A stretch of DNA of 64,000 nucleotides, from NCBI RefSeq assembly GCF_000266885.1, contig NC_018020.1:2108001-2172000 (forward strand), in the 5' to 3' direction. Made by a program: the position numbers and the translations under genes. The notes beneath the pieces are model-generated. The model worked only from the letters and a program-made list of their open reading frames with translations. It had not been told where the DNA came from and ran no database searches. The number at the start of each line of letters is the position of its first letter. The first letter of the stretch is position 1. The DNA is from Turneriella parva DSM 21527 (lineage in GTDB: Bacteria > Spirochaetota > Leptospiria > Turneriellales > Turneriellaceae). Positions 1 through 9,784 of this stretch are shown here, one piece after another.

Positions 1-2512
1 GCTCGAGTACCCGCCGCAAATAGCCCTGTGCCTTGTTGGCGCGCCTCACCATGATATTGAGTTCAGCGGCGAGCAGCAGGTATTGCAGGTTATGGCCGTC
101 ACGCAGCACGGCGCGCTCAGCCCATTGTAAAGCAGCCTTGATCTTTTTTTCGCGGCGTAAATTCTGCGCAATCAAATAACAGATTTCGATATCTTGCGGC
201 CGCATTTCATAAATCTGCATCAAAAGTTCGGCTGCTTCATTGTATTGAGTTTTTTCAGCCAGCTCGTTTGCATGCTGGCGAAGCGCCTCTAGCTTCTCAT
301 CTTGCTCTTCGACAGCCGCAGGTATTTCTTTCGGGTTAAATTCAATGCGCAGCAGAGACAGGTCATCCATAATTTCGCCCATACTCGCGACGCGATGGTG
401 AATCTCTTGCAGGTTGCCTTTCGCCTCGCGCACGTGTTCAAGAAACAGCTGCTCGTTTTCATTGATGATGTTCGAGCCATCGGCGTTGTGCCCGAGAATG
501 ACGTCGTCGCGACCGTCTGACCCCATGACGAGAATATCGCCGGGTTCGAGCTGAAAGCAGTGAATCTCGAGGGTGCCCTTGATGCCGGGCGTGCCGAGCT
601 TGCGCAGAATTTCGGTATCGAGAAAGCGAGTCTCGCCGTTACGGTAAAGTACCATGCTCGGGTGTTCGGCGTTAATATAATACATGAGCCCTGATTTTTC
701 GTCGATGAGCCCAATGACCAGCGAGATGAGCATCGAGCCCTCAAAACTTTCAAAGATGCGGTGCAGTTCGAGAAAGGTCGTGTGCAGCCAGATCTCGGGA
801 AAAACATCAGAAAGTTCTTTCGTCCATCTGAGACGTTCGATCGTAGACTGAAAGACTGCCCCGAGCACGAGCGCGCCGCCTGCGCCCTGCATCGACTTGC
901 CCATCGCATCGGCGTTGACAAACACAACAAACGGCTTGTCTTTCAGCATAATCGACGCGGCCATGTTGATGTCGCCGCCGATTTCAGATTTCCATTTTCT
1001 GAATTCAAAAGTTTTCTTTTGGCGGATTAAATACTCAATATCAATATTGTCGCTGTGCGCGGTGTTTGCGGCCAGCGGTTTTAGAAGCTGAGCGGTGAGA
1101 AAATAATCGGCGTCTTGTTGTTTCTTGAGATCTTGAACGCGTACAAGGCTCTCTTTGAGTTCGCGAGTGCGCTCTTCGACTTTCTTCTCAAGATTCTCAT
1201 TTAATTCTTCTACCTGGTTGTGTACCGTGAGAAAGCGGTTAGCAAGCATTACTGCGATGCCAATGACAAAAAGTGCAAACCCGTATTTCGTGAAGGCAAT
1301 GCCTGTTGCGAAAATGACCGAATCGAGAATGTCAAACACCGCTGTGCCCATAATAGTCAAAATACCGATCAGCAGGTTGCCGGCCGGTGAGAACAGCATC
1401 GTGTTTTTGAAAGCCGACAGGCTTTTGGCGATAGTCGTCACCTTTTGCGAATCGGCGTAACGGGTGCGAATTTCGCGTATCACAAACCGAAAGAGTTGAA
1501 ATGCAAGAAAATAGAGAATGCCGAGCAGGGCGCTCACCTGCCAGACGCGCAATATGGTCGTGTTAAAATGTGATGTGGTAGGTATTACCGCGAGCGAAAG
1601 TGCAGCCCCGAAGGCGCCGTAAATTTTCGGGAAGAGCGTGATGCGTTTTTCAAAGAGCCTGTCGATAAAGATCAAAAAGGGTGTTAAGACGTTAAAGAGT
1701 ACGATGTATTCAACTTTCTGAATAAGCGTAGTATCTTCGAAAATTTCAAAGACGATTGCTGTACGCGTAAAAAGATACACGAACAGGCCGACACAGAAGA
1801 TGCCGAAATAGAAGTTATAGCTTTCTTGCCGACGGCGCGAATAGAGCAGCAGGTGGTATAGACCGATCGCGAGATAGAGGCAAATCAGAATCAACACAAC
1901 AGTCTCGCTGCGGCGGCTGAGCAGTGTGCGCAGGTGATCGACCTCATAGGGTTGCCCGAGATAAAAGCCTACCTCGGCGCTGCCGTGGTCGCCCGCCAGA
2001 CGAAACGCCAGAATATTTTCACCGCTGGCGAGAAGCGACGAAGGCAGCTCAATGACCGTATCGCGAATGGCGCGGTGAACCAGAATGCGTTCGCCCGCCG
2101 GGTCAATATGCCATGCAGAGCCAATTTCTGTGCCGTTCAGAAATACCTGCCAGTTGTCAGCGATGCTGCCAAGCCTCAACCCCCAGCTGACCGGGGCCTT
2201 TCGTTCATCAGGCTGCAAGAAGAATCGCGTCACTGCGGTGTACTCGTGAACTTTGTCTGAGGGCCAGCGGTAGATTCCTGGTTTAGGAAAAGGCTCGCCC
2301 AGCGTGGCGATCTTCACCGGGCGAGTGTCGGTGGTGCTCGATGGCTGGTGGTGCCACGCGGCGAGCGCTTTAGAACGCTCAGGCCATTCTTTGATCCATG
2401 TTTTGTCAAAGCCCGGGCGCAGGTACATGTCTTCGCGAACCAGATTCTTGGGTGTGGCGTAGAGACCCGAAATCGACGCGACAAACAGTAAAAAAATCAA
2501 TCCGCGCTGCAT
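1..2512 (-). CDS. 7TM receptor fused to SpoIIE/PP2C phosphatase with C-terminal TPR (partial)
   Basis: The frame is open from an ATG at 2512 to the left edge, so the 3' end lies outside the window. A GAGG about 8 nt upstream supports the start. The protein begins with a signal peptide (about residues 1-20), followed by an extracytoplasmic beta-sandwich-like region (to about 190), a run of about seven membrane helices (about 195-420) and a short coiled coil (NENLEKKVEERTREL). Next comes a SpoIIE-type phosphatase domain containing GGDINMAA, NADAMGKSMQGAGG and GSDGRDD, and finally TPR-like helices. This is the 7TMR-DISM plus PP2C layout common in leptospires. It probably dephosphorylates a STAS-domain antagonist in a partner-switching pathway; the divergent receiver-STAS gene is a plausible partner. 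Architecture is clear, ligand unknown. Confidence 0.85.
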   Translation of the reverse strand, partial: MQRGLIFLLFVASISGLYATPKNLVREDMYLRPGFDKTWIKEWPERSKALAAWHHQPSSTTDTRPVKIATLGEPFPKPGIYRWPSDKVHEYTAVTRFFLQPDERKAPVSWGLRLGSIADNWQVFLNGTEIGSAWHIDPAGERILVHRAIRDTVIELPSSLLASGENILAFRLAGDHGSAEVGFYLGQPYEVDHLRTLLSRRSETVVLILICLYLAIGLYHLLLYSRRRQESYNFYFGIFCVGLFVYLFTRTAIVFEIFEDTTLIQKVEYIVLFNVLTPFLIFIDRLFEKRITLFPKIYGAFGAALSLAVIPTTSHFNTTILRVWQVSALLGILYFLAFQLFRFVIREIRTRYADSQKVTTIAKSLSAFKNTMLFSPAGNLLIGILTIMGTAVFDILDSVIFATGIAFTKYGFALFVIGIAVMLANRFLTVHNQVEELNENLEKKVEERTRELKESLVRVQDLKKQQDADYFLTAQLLKPLAANTAHSDNIDIEYLIRQKKTFEFRKWKSEIGGDINMAASIMLKDKPFVVFVNADAMGKSMQGAGGALVLGAVFQSTIERLRWTKELSDVFPEIWLHTTFLELHRIFESFEGSMLISLVIGLIDEKSGLMYYINAEHPSMVLYRNGETRFLDTEILRKLGTPGIKGTLEIHCFQLEPGDILVMGSDGRDDVILGHNADGSNIINENEQLFLEHVREAKGNLQEIHHRVASMGEIMDDLSLLRIEFNPKEIPAAVEEQDEKLEALRQHANELAEKTQYNEAAELLMQIYEMRPQDIEICYLIAQNLRREKKIKAALQWAERAVLRDGHNLQYLLLAAELNIMVRRANKAQGYLRRVLE

Positions 2513-2621
2513 GCGCCAGCCTCAAAGGGCGCGCACAGTTGGGTAGAAGATTTTTCGACCTGCCGATTTCAGTTTACGAGGCCGCGGGCACACTGCTTGC
2601 TACCCACCGGCTGGCGGCACA

Positions 2622-3356
2622 ATGAAAATTCTCGTAATTGAAGACGACCAGATTCAGCACGAACTGCTCGCCGCCATCTTTAAACCACTGCAGATTGAGG
2701 GTACCTTTTGTCTCACGGGTGAAGCAGGGTTAGAGCGTTTGCGCACACACTATTTTGACGCGGTGCTGCTCGACATGGGGCTTCCCGGGCGTAGCGGAGT
2801 TCAGGTTTTGAGGTCGATCAGAGACAACCCGATGACACGCGAGATGCCGGTAATGGTTTTTACCGCCGATAAGACGAAAGAGATGCTGCTGCAGTGCATG
2901 CGTTATGGCATCAGCGACTATATCGGTAAACCTTTTCAGATCAACCAGTTCGGGCAGAAGATGACCAACCTGCGCCGCATGCTGCTGTTTAAGAAAGAGA
3001 CGGGGGAGCGCGGCACCGAGGCCAAAGTCGTGACCGAACGCATACCCGGGGTTCTGAAATTTGTTTTCGGCGGTGTTTTCACCGCAGACTCAATCGCCAA
3101 AACACGGCAGCTTTACTCGACGTCGCTGCAGGCGCTGACGCGCAGCGAGCAGATTCTGATTAATCTTTCAGCGCTGCCTGGCCTTGCTGAGGCTGAGCTC
3201 AAAACCTTTACGCAGCTTCTCGCGGTTTTTGCCCCGAAGCGGCCGCTGGTGGTTGCGGGCAGAAGCTACGGCCCGCTGATCAATGTGATGACCGATTTCG
3301 AATCGACGCTCTTCATCACCGAAGACGACGCTCTCGAGCACCGCCAGTACGGCTGA
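2622..3356 (+). CDS. Response regulator with receiver domain and STAS-like C-terminal domain
   Basis: 244 residues. The receiver domain (1-120) has the acidic pair D9/D10 (after MKILVIE), phospho-acceptor D51 (AVLLDMGLPG), T81 and K103 (IGKPF). The remainder (about 140-240, beginning GVLKFVFGG) predicts as alternating strands and helices resembling a STAS or anti-sigma-antagonist fold, though the usual phospho-serine motif is not clear. No DNA-binding domain is present. It is divergent from the SpoIIE phosphatase gene with a 109-bp gap, which suggests a shared partner-switching output. The receiver call is firm; STAS is an inference from pattern only. Confidence 0.8.
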   Translation: MKILVIEDDQIQHELLAAIFKPLQIEGTFCLTGEAGLERLRTHYFDAVLLDMGLPGRSGVQVLRSIRDNPMTREMPVMVFTADKTKEMLLQCMRYGISDYIGKPFQINQFGQKMTNLRRMLLFKKETGERGTEAKVVTERIPGVLKFVFGGVFTADSIAKTRQLYSTSLQALTRSEQILINLSALPGLAEAELKTFTQLLAVFAPKRPLVVAGRSYGPLINVMTDFESTLFITEDDALEHRQYG

Positions 3357-3358
3357 AG

Positions 3359-5032
3359 CTATTTTACCAGTTTCTTGTATTTGAACCGGGGGGGTTCGCC
3401 GCCCAGGCGTTTCTTGCGGTCTTCTTCATATTCAGAAAAACCGCCGGCAAAAAAGCGCACCTGCGCATCGCCTTCGAAAGCCAAAATGTGCGTCGCGACG
3501 CGGTCGAGAAACCAGCGGTCGTGCGAGATCACAACAGCGCAGCCCGCAAAGCTCTCGAGGCCTTCTTCAAGGGCCCGCACCGTGTTCACGTCGATGTCGT
3601 TCGTGGGTTCGTCGAGCAGCAGCACGTTACCGCCTTCTTTGAGCGCGAGTGCCATATGCAGGCGATTGCGTTCACCGCCCGAGAGCGTGCCGCACTTTTT
3701 TTCCTGATCGGCGCCACTGAAATTGAAGCGCGCCATGTAAGCTCGCGCGTTGACTGAAATTTTACCGACCTTAACTTCTTGCGCCCCGCCTGAAATGACA
3801 TCAAAGACCGACTTATTGGGATCGATTGCCGAATGCTGCTGGTCGACGTAAGAAATTTTCACGGTTTCGCCAACCGTAAATTTACCTGCATCGGGCTTCT
3901 CTAACCCCATAATCATTCTGAAGAGCGTCGTCTTACCCGCACCGTTCGGGCCGATGACACCGACAATGCCGTTCGGTGGTAGCTCGAAATTGAGATTTTC
4001 ATAAAGCAAGCGGTCACCATAACCCTTGCTCACACCTTCAGCAATAATGACCTTATCGCCCAGGCGCGGCCCATCGGGAATATAGATCTCGAGCTTGCTT
4101 TCTTTTTCTTTGGCGTCTTCGCTCAGTAACTTCTCATACGCGCCGAGACGTGCCTTCGATTTGGCCTGGCGGCCTTTTGCGCCCATGCGTACCCATTCAA
4201 GCTCGCGTTCGAGCGTTTTGCGGCGCTTCGATTCGGCCTTTTCTTCGTTGGCGAGGCGATTCGATTTCTGTTCGAGCCAAGAAGAGTAATTTCCCTTCCA
4301 GGGAATACCTTCGCCGCGATCGAGTTCGAGAATCCAGCCGGCGATATTGTCGAGAAAATAACGGTCGTGCGTGATTGCAATCACAGTGCCTTCGTATTCT
4401 TGCAGGTGCTGCTCTAACCATTGCACCGATTCTGCATCGAGATGGTTCGTGGGTTCGTCGAGCAGCAGCACCTTGGGCTTTTGCAGCAGCAGGCGGCAAA
4501 GGGCCACGCGACGCTTCTCGCCGCCAGAAAGATTCTTAATGACTGCTGTTTCTTCGGGGCAGTTGAGCGCATCCATCGCGCGCCTCAGCATATTGTCGAG
4601 CTCCCAGCCGTTGGCCTTTTCAATCAGTTCACCCAGCTCGCCCTGGCGTTCGATCGCCTTTTCCATTTCGTCATCGCTGAGGTCGGTACCGAGACTTTCG
4701 CTGACAGCTTCGTATTCTTTTAAGAGAGAAACAACTTCACCCGCACCTTCTTCGACAATCTGGCGTACAGTTTTCGATTCGTCGAGTTGCGGCTCTTGCT
4801 CCAGATATCCCACTGAATAGCCGGGAGAGAATACAACTTCGCCTTTGTCGCTCTTGAGAACACCGGCGATAATTTTGAGGAGCGATGATTTACCCGAACC
4901 ATTGAGGCCGATGATGCCGATTTTCGCCCCATAATAAAATGAAAGATAGATATCTTTCAGCACCTGCTTGTGCGGCGGGTAAACTTTGCTCACCCCCACC
5001 ATTGAGAATATTATTTTTTTGTCATCTGCCAT
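3359..5032 (-). CDS. ettA: Energy-dependent translational throttle protein EttA (ABC-F ATPase)
   Basis: 557 residues, the normal EttA length. Two ABC domains: Walker A GLNGSGKS at 42-49 and GPNGAGKT in the second half; signatures LSGGEKRR and LSGGERNR; Walker B VLLLDEPTNHLD and VLLLDEPTNDID. The linker between them carries the charged helix typical of the ABC-F P-site-tRNA interaction motif, and there are no membrane segments. In the family it binds the ribosomal E site and gates the first elongation step according to ATP/ADP ratio. It converges with the response regulator gene (2-bp gap) and lies 20 bp downstream of the M50-like gene, probably co-transcribed with it. Confidence 0.95.
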   Translation of the reverse strand: MADDKKIIFSMVGVSKVYPPHKQVLKDIYLSFYYGAKIGIIGLNGSGKSSLLKIIAGVLKSDKGEVVFSPGYSVGYLEQEPQLDESKTVRQIVEEGAGEVVSLLKEYEAVSESLGTDLSDDEMEKAIERQGELGELIEKANGWELDNMLRRAMDALNCPEETAVIKNLSGGEKRRVALCRLLLQKPKVLLLDEPTNHLDAESVQWLEQHLQEYEGTVIAITHDRYFLDNIAGWILELDRGEGIPWKGNYSSWLEQKSNRLANEEKAESKRRKTLERELEWVRMGAKGRQAKSKARLGAYEKLLSEDAKEKESKLEIYIPDGPRLGDKVIIAEGVSKGYGDRLLYENLNFELPPNGIVGVIGPNGAGKTTLFRMIMGLEKPDAGKFTVGETVKISYVDQQHSAIDPNKSVFDVISGGAQEVKVGKISVNARAYMARFNFSGADQEKKCGTLSGGERNRLHMALALKEGGNVLLLDEPTNDIDVNTVRALEEGLESFAGCAVVISHDRWFLDRVATHILAFEGDAQVRFFAGGFSEYEEDRKKRLGGEPPRFKYKKLVK

Positions 5033-5052
5033 GTTGTGTCTCTGTGAAAATT

Positions 5053-6078
5053 TTAGATTGAATTATCTTCGCCCGGCGCTTTATTCGGTTGGGGCCCGGG
5101 CGGCGCCTGAAAATTTTCAGGTGGCGCCAATTGTGCGGGGGGACGTTCGACAACATTCTCGCTCTTCGCGTCGAAAGGTCGGGTCGTGAAAGACAGTACA
5201 AAGATAACCGCGCAGATGGCTGCGAGCCATTGTCTGCGGCGATCGAGCGGCTGGCGTGTGGTCTGCTGCGTCATTTCGAAAAACAGCGGGTTGCGCACCT
5301 GCCGCAGCTCGGGGTGGTCGACGCCGAGATAAATGAAGCCGAGCACAAACCCGAACCACATGGGGTAATACAGCGCGAGTATGAAGAGTCCACCGAGAAA
5401 GACGTAGCCTATATCGCGCTGGCGCCGCCCGAACAGCGTGTAAGCAATTTGTCCGCCCGACAGGTTGCCGACGGGAAACAGGTTTATCGCGGTGAAGAAA
5501 AGCCCTGCCCAGCCCGCAGCGAGCAGTGGGTGAACCGCCAGGTCGTACCCAAGAGGTATGTCTTTGAGTAAGCGCGCTATCCCCACGAGCAAAAGGGGAT
5601 TTTCAAACTGCGCGTTGCCGGGAACAATTTCGCTGAAGTGCGTACCTGCGACGAGCATCGGCAACGACAGCGAAAAACTGACGACCGGTGGCCAGAATGC
5701 GACGTCGAAAAGCGCATGCGTGTGCACACCGATATGAGCTGTTTTAGTCAACACGCCGAACGTACCAAATGGCGAAAAAAGCGGCATGGGAATAAATAGC
5801 GGCAGCTCGGCGTAGAGCCCATAAGAACGCGCCTGCACGTAACGCGTCACCGAATAACCCATGAGCACGGCGATGAGCGCCAGTGCATAAATGGCAGCAT
5901 CGGCGTAGCGATCGGCCGCCGTGGTGCGCGATGAGAAATTGGTGCCGGCGACAAACACGGTAAATACAGTCAGCAGCAGAAGAATCAGGTGCCGGCGATA
6001 AGTCGCGCGGTCGCTCTGCACGATGCCAGTCTTCAGCACATGGTAATGTCTTTTTATGCGGTTGATCATATCAGTCAA
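5053..6078 (-). CDS. Membrane protein of the M50 site-2-protease fold lacking all metal ligands
   Basis: 341 residues with about seven hydrophobic segments. Residues 75-87 (YSVTRYVQARSYG) align with the helix that in M50/S2P proteases reads HELGHYLAARRYG; the zinc ligands H, E and H are Y75, S76 and R79. The second family motif, NLxPVGxLDGG, is NLFPVGNLSGG at 199-209, with the ligand Asp replaced by Ser207. The intervening GTFGV and HALFDVAFWPP segments are conserved in style. The fold is retained while catalysis looks lost, so a binding or scaffold role is more likely. The last residues are Pro/Ala rich. It overlaps the end of the 7TM-HD gene by 8 bp, so the two are probably translationally coupled. 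Confidence 0.75.
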   Translation of the reverse strand: MTDMINRIKRHYHVLKTGIVQSDRATYRRHLILLLLTVFTVFVAGTNFSSRTTAADRYADAAIYALALIAVLMGYSVTRYVQARSYGLYAELPLFIPMPLFSPFGTFGVLTKTAHIGVHTHALFDVAFWPPVVSFSLSLPMLVAGTHFSEIVPGNAQFENPLLLVGIARLLKDIPLGYDLAVHPLLAAGWAGLFFTAINLFPVGNLSGGQIAYTLFGRRQRDIGYVFLGGLFILALYYPMWFGFVLGFIYLGVDHPELRQVRNPLFFEMTQQTTRQPLDRRRQWLAAICAVIFVLSFTTRPFDAKSENVVERPPAQLAPPENFQAPPGPQPNKAPGEDNSI

Positions 6079-8488
6079 TCAGGCGCGGCAAAGCGGATTT
6101 AGACCGTCTTGGCTTTTGTGCCGCCTTTTTCGAGACTGACCTCTTTTCTGCGTCGGTCTGTACAGAAACTTCCCTTAAGCTAGAGCTCTTTTTTGCTGCC
6201 TGGTTTTCGAGTGCGCGAGTTTCTTGCATCGTGGGGTAGTGTGGCCTTTCATGGTAAGTGCTGACGAGCACGTCGAGAAATGCCTTGCGCACCAGAGCAA
6301 GCTCGCCGAGAGTGAGCGGTGCTTCGTGAAACTGTTCTTCGCTGATCTTGTTTTGAATAATGCGGTCGATTATTTCTGCAAATTCTTCTTTAGTCGCCGA
6401 GGCCGCGGTACGCGATGCCGCTTCGACGCTGTCGGCAATCATTACAACCGCAGTCTCGCGCGTCTGCGGCCTCGGCCCCGGATATTGAAAACTCTTGCGC
6501 GAGACAGGCGGTGTTCCCGGCTTTGCCTGCTCGAGTGCCTTGTGGTAAAAATACTGAATCGTCGTCGTGCCGTGGTGCTCTGGAATAAAACTAATGATTT
6601 TTTCAGGTAGGCGGTTTTCGCGCGCCATGGCGATGCCGTCGGTCACATGCCGGGTAATCATGTGTGCAGACTTGACGGGCCCCAGTTTTTTGAAGGCTTC
6701 AGATGTCGGGTAGAGGTGCCGGTTCTCCGCATAAAAATCAGGGTGAGCCATTTTACCAATATCATGAAACAGACAACCCACGCGCGTGAGCAGCGTGTCG
6801 CCCCCGAGGGCTCTCACGGCAGCTTCGCTTAAGTTGGCGAGCATGACGCTGTGCGAATGCGTCGACGGGGCAATCGCGGCCATACGCGTCAGCAGAGGGT
6901 GGTTGAAGTCGTTGAGTTCCATGAGGCGAAAGGGCGTCGGCAGATTGAATACCATCTCGATCAGGGGCAACAACCCCAGAGTCAATAAGATGCTCAGAAT
7001 ACTGTTCGTGACGATTGCCGCGAACTTCAGTTCATAGTTTCGCGCCGCCGGGGCCAGCAGCTCGAAGCCCGTGATAATAATCAGATTCGTGATGGCGATG
7101 ATGACCCCACCTTTGAACATCTGCGTGCGCTTCTGCATGCGTGTTGAGGCGTATAGGCCCGCGATCGCCGAGGTGAGAGCCAGCATCAGGCTCTGGTTGT
7201 CGAAGCCTGTAAGAATATAGAAGAAAATCGAGAGATAAATGCCCGCCGAGAGGGCGATGCGGGCCCCAAAGAACTGGCCGGTCAGAATGCCAAAAAAACC
7301 AAACGGAACAAACAGAATAAAGCTGATATCGTAGACTCTGAGCGGGTTCAGCTTCATGATTACCAGCCCTATGGCAAAGATGACCCAGAAGAGCCCGTGC
7401 AGAATGAAATGCGAGCCATAGTCACGCACCTGCTCGTACGCAAAACGAAATGTAAAATATGACAGCGAGACTGCGAGCACGCCCATGATCAGAAAGATAC
7501 CGATTATCTGTGAGCCGTTTCTGCGGCGATGGTTTTCGCGCACCTGTTCGAGCAGCCGCAGGTTTTCTTCGGTGATGAGGTCGCCCGCGCGCAGCAGCGT
7601 CGAGCCGCGCTTCACCGATTTGTAGACTGGCGTAATCTTTTCAGCCGCCTGATTACGCCTGAGCAAGGTGTATTGAGGATTGTAGACGAGCGACGGTATC
7701 TCGCGCTGTAGCTGTCGAATGCGTGTCAGAATAACGCGCATGGTGCCGGGCGAGAGTGCCGCGTCTTTGAGCTGGTTGTTACGCAGAATCAGCCGCACAG
7801 CAGTTTCTTTTGTCTGCAGTTGTTCGGCGCTCCACACAACATCGGGCGCGTCGCGCGGCGCATTGATCGTTCTGATCTGTGCGCCTTTTTCAATCACTTC
7901 AGCGAGAATTTTAGTTTCGAGTGTTTGCGTGAGAAAGCCATTTTCCTGAAAGGCTTTTTCTGCCAGCGTCAGCGCCCGGCTCTCGATCTGCTGAATCTGT
8001 TTTTCACGAAACAAACCATCGATATCTTCGCTGCGGTAAAGACTGTCGGCGAGAAACGGCATGCGGCCAAGAATCAGTTCGCGTCTTTCGGCAACCGACA
8101 TCTGCGCGGCTTCGGTAGCGGTGCGCGCAATCCACGTGAATTCGGTCTGCAGCTGCTTCAGCGATTTTTCGAAAGCTTCGAAGTCGCGGTCGAAAGCCGG
8201 GCGTTCGCGCTCGAAGGCCGCCTTCTTTAGCCGCTCGGTTTCATTGTCGTCGGCGATCCTCAGGTCCATTTGCGCCTTGAGGTCGCCCGTTGCGACATCG
8301 CCGAGTGCAAAGCGCGGTAGCTTTTGCATCAGCGGCAATGAAAGCATCAGCACTGAAACAAAGAGTGTCGCGCCGTAACCAATCAGAGTCGCGCGCTTGA
8401 CCTCGTTGAAATCGCGCGCGGTGGCGAGGCGCTTATTCAGGCGCACGCCCAGCGCCCTCAATCTCTGGTAGGGGCGCGGTTCGCTCAT
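6071..8488 (-). CDS. 7TM-HD family cyclic-dinucleotide phosphodiesterase (PgpH/YqfF-like)
   Basis: 805 residues. There is one N-terminal membrane helix (about 34-55), a large extracytoplasmic domain (about 56-325) with the sequence style of 7TMR-HDED, six to seven membrane helices (about 327-515) and a cytoplasmic HD domain (about 540-740) with FHDIGK at 574-579 and EHHGTT further on. The C-terminus is a basic, low-complexity tail. Relatives such as Listeria PgpH hydrolyse c-di-AMP. Whether this copy acts on c-di-AMP or another dinucleotide cannot be read from sequence. It starts at ATG 8488 and sits 6 bp after the coiled-coil gene, in an apparent operon running to ettA. Confidence 0.88.
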   Translation of the reverse strand: MSEPRPYQRLRALGVRLNKRLATARDFNEVKRATLIGYGATLFVSVLMLSLPLMQKLPRFALGDVATGDLKAQMDLRIADDNETERLKKAAFERERPAFDRDFEAFEKSLKQLQTEFTWIARTATEAAQMSVAERRELILGRMPFLADSLYRSEDIDGLFREKQIQQIESRALTLAEKAFQENGFLTQTLETKILAEVIEKGAQIRTINAPRDAPDVVWSAEQLQTKETAVRLILRNNQLKDAALSPGTMRVILTRIRQLQREIPSLVYNPQYTLLRRNQAAEKITPVYKSVKRGSTLLRAGDLITEENLRLLEQVRENHRRRNGSQIIGIFLIMGVLAVSLSYFTFRFAYEQVRDYGSHFILHGLFWVIFAIGLVIMKLNPLRVYDISFILFVPFGFFGILTGQFFGARIALSAGIYLSIFFYILTGFDNQSLMLALTSAIAGLYASTRMQKRTQMFKGGVIIAITNLIIITGFELLAPAARNYELKFAAIVTNSILSILLTLGLLPLIEMVFNLPTPFRLMELNDFNHPLLTRMAAIAPSTHSHSVMLANLSEAAVRALGGDTLLTRVGCLFHDIGKMAHPDFYAENRHLYPTSEAFKKLGPVKSAHMITRHVTDGIAMARENRLPEKIISFIPEHHGTTTIQYFYHKALEQAKPGTPPVSRKSFQYPGPRPQTRETAVVMIADSVEAASRTAASATKEEFAEIIDRIIQNKISEEQFHEAPLTLGELALVRKAFLDVLVSTYHERPHYPTMQETRALENQAAKKSSSLREVSVQTDAEKRSVSKKAAQKPRRSKSALPRLID

Positions 8489-8494
8489 CGCCTG

Positions 8495-8977
8495 TTATTT
8501 TTTTGCTTTGCGGCTGAGTTCAGCCAGCAGCTGTTCGTGTTCGCCGAGAATTTTTTCTACGTCTTGTTCGGTAAGTGATTTTTTATTGTGCAGTTGCACG
8601 AGCAGTTCACGCAGAAATTTTTGTTCGCCGGCAGCATAGTCGAGCAGATATTCCTGAGCGCGCAGGGTCTGGTGCAGATCTTTCATGCGCTGCGCCATCA
8701 GGTCGAGGGTGTTTTCGCGTACCTGTTTCTCTTTATGCCACTCTTTTTCGATTTCGTCACGATATTTCTGCACGTTCTCGAGCGCAGTGCTGATGTTGCG
8801 CTGCTGATAGAGCAGCTGTGCTTCGAATTCGGTCAGCTTTTCAAACGCCTGCGCCCGTACTTCAGAATTTGCCAACTCGTCGGTGGTGAAACGCAGAATG
8901 CTTTCAATGCGCGCCAGAACCTCGTTTTCAGAGAATTGCGTATCTGGCCCCTGAGCCGGTTTTTTGGCGTCTGCCAT
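8495..8977 (-). CDS. Cytoplasmic coiled-coil protein of unknown function
   Basis: 160 residues from ATG 8977; a TTG at 8992 would add five residues, but neither start has a convincing Shine-Dalgarno. No signal peptide or membrane segment. From about residue 40 it is almost entirely charged amphipathic helix (AQLLYQQRNISTALENVQKY, KEWHKEKQVRENTLDLMAQR), consistent with a long coiled coil and a basic tail. I do not recognise the family. It is the first gene of the run leading to the 7TM-HD phosphodiesterase, so it may be structural or assist that protein; this is context only. Confidence 0.7.
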   Translation of the reverse strand: MADAKKPAQGPDTQFSENEVLARIESILRFTTDELANSEVRAQAFEKLTEFEAQLLYQQRNISTALENVQKYRDEIEKEWHKEKQVRENTLDLMAQRMKDLHQTLRAQEYLLDYAAGEQKFLRELLVQLHNKKSLTEQDVEKILGEHEQLLAELSRKAKK

Positions 8978-9050
8978 ACAGCGTTTTTGCAAAGTATTGA
9001 CATGAGGTCAAAAAAAATAACACTGCGACCTGTTCTACGGGTGAAAATAC

Positions 9051-9779
9051 ATGAGAGAAACGCCCCCCATTGACCCCAAACTCAAGGCCGCGATCGATGC
9101 GGCGATCGCGAATGAGCACCTGGTGCGAATTCGCGCCTATGCGGTGATATCGGCCACCGAGGCGGGCTTAAGTTACATTGTCGAACAGGTGTTGAACAAA
9201 TATGGCCGCCATGACATGATCGGCCCGGTCTACACCTCGGTCAAAGAACTTTCACTCAACGGCGCCAAAGCAAACTTTAAGCGAATATTGTTTGAAGACG
9301 AGAAGATCGACGGCGAAAACGAAGCGGAATACGATCGCGGCATGGATCTTTTCAAAGAGCAACTCAACGAACAATGGGTGCTCGAATATGGCAAGAAGTC
9401 GAAAGAGCGCCGCCTCTACGTCGATATTTTCTTCGACTTTAACCGTGACCGGCTGATCATTGAAGTTCTGAACAACCGGCCGATCAGCCCCAAAGAAGAC
9501 AAGCGTATCCGCGAAAAATTCCACACTGCGATGCGATACGATGATATTGCGCAGTTCTACATGGAAGGTGGCGATAGTTCTGAAGGCGCCGGCATGGGCA
9601 TCGTACTCGTTACGATGATGCTCAAAGCGCAGGACATCGATCCGCATCTTTTCACTATCCGCTCTGACTACCGCGAAAAGACGCTCGCTCGGGTGGAGTT
9701 TCCGCTTTCATCTGACTACCAGCCTAACCGGCAGAGATTTATTACAGAATCAAATGCTGAGCTGGTGCTGAGTGTGTAA
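9051..9779 (+). CDS. GHKL-type (histidine-kinase-like) ATPase domain protein
   Basis: 242 residues, ATG 9051 with GGTGA upstream. It contains an N-box-like helix (SVKELSLNGAKANFKR, with the E-L-x-x-N core at about 66-70) and a glycine-rich lid motif (EGAGMGIVLVTMML), followed by the closing strand LARVEFPLS. The D-x-G-x-G box is poorly preserved (LNNRPIS), so nucleotide binding may be altered. No phospho-acceptor His domain, membrane segment or receiver is present. It could be an anti-sigma-type kinase or a stand-alone ATPase module. A perfect palindrome follows the stop codon. Confidence 0.6.
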   Translation: MRETPPIDPKLKAAIDAAIANEHLVRIRAYAVISATEAGLSYIVEQVLNKYGRHDMIGPVYTSVKELSLNGAKANFKRILFEDEKIDGENEAEYDRGMDLFKEQLNEQWVLEYGKKSKERRLYVDIFFDFNRDRLIIEVLNNRPISPKEDKRIREKFHTAMRYDDIAQFYMEGGDSSEGAGMGIVLVTMMLKAQDIDPHLFTIRSDYREKTLARVEFPLSSDYQPNRQRFITESNAELVLSV

Positions 9780-9784
9780 TTCTT

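Noticed and set aside
8997-9025. TTGACA upstream of the GHKL gene as a sigma-70 promoter
   Set aside because: No acceptable -10 is found 16-18 nt downstream, so the promoter cannot be supported.
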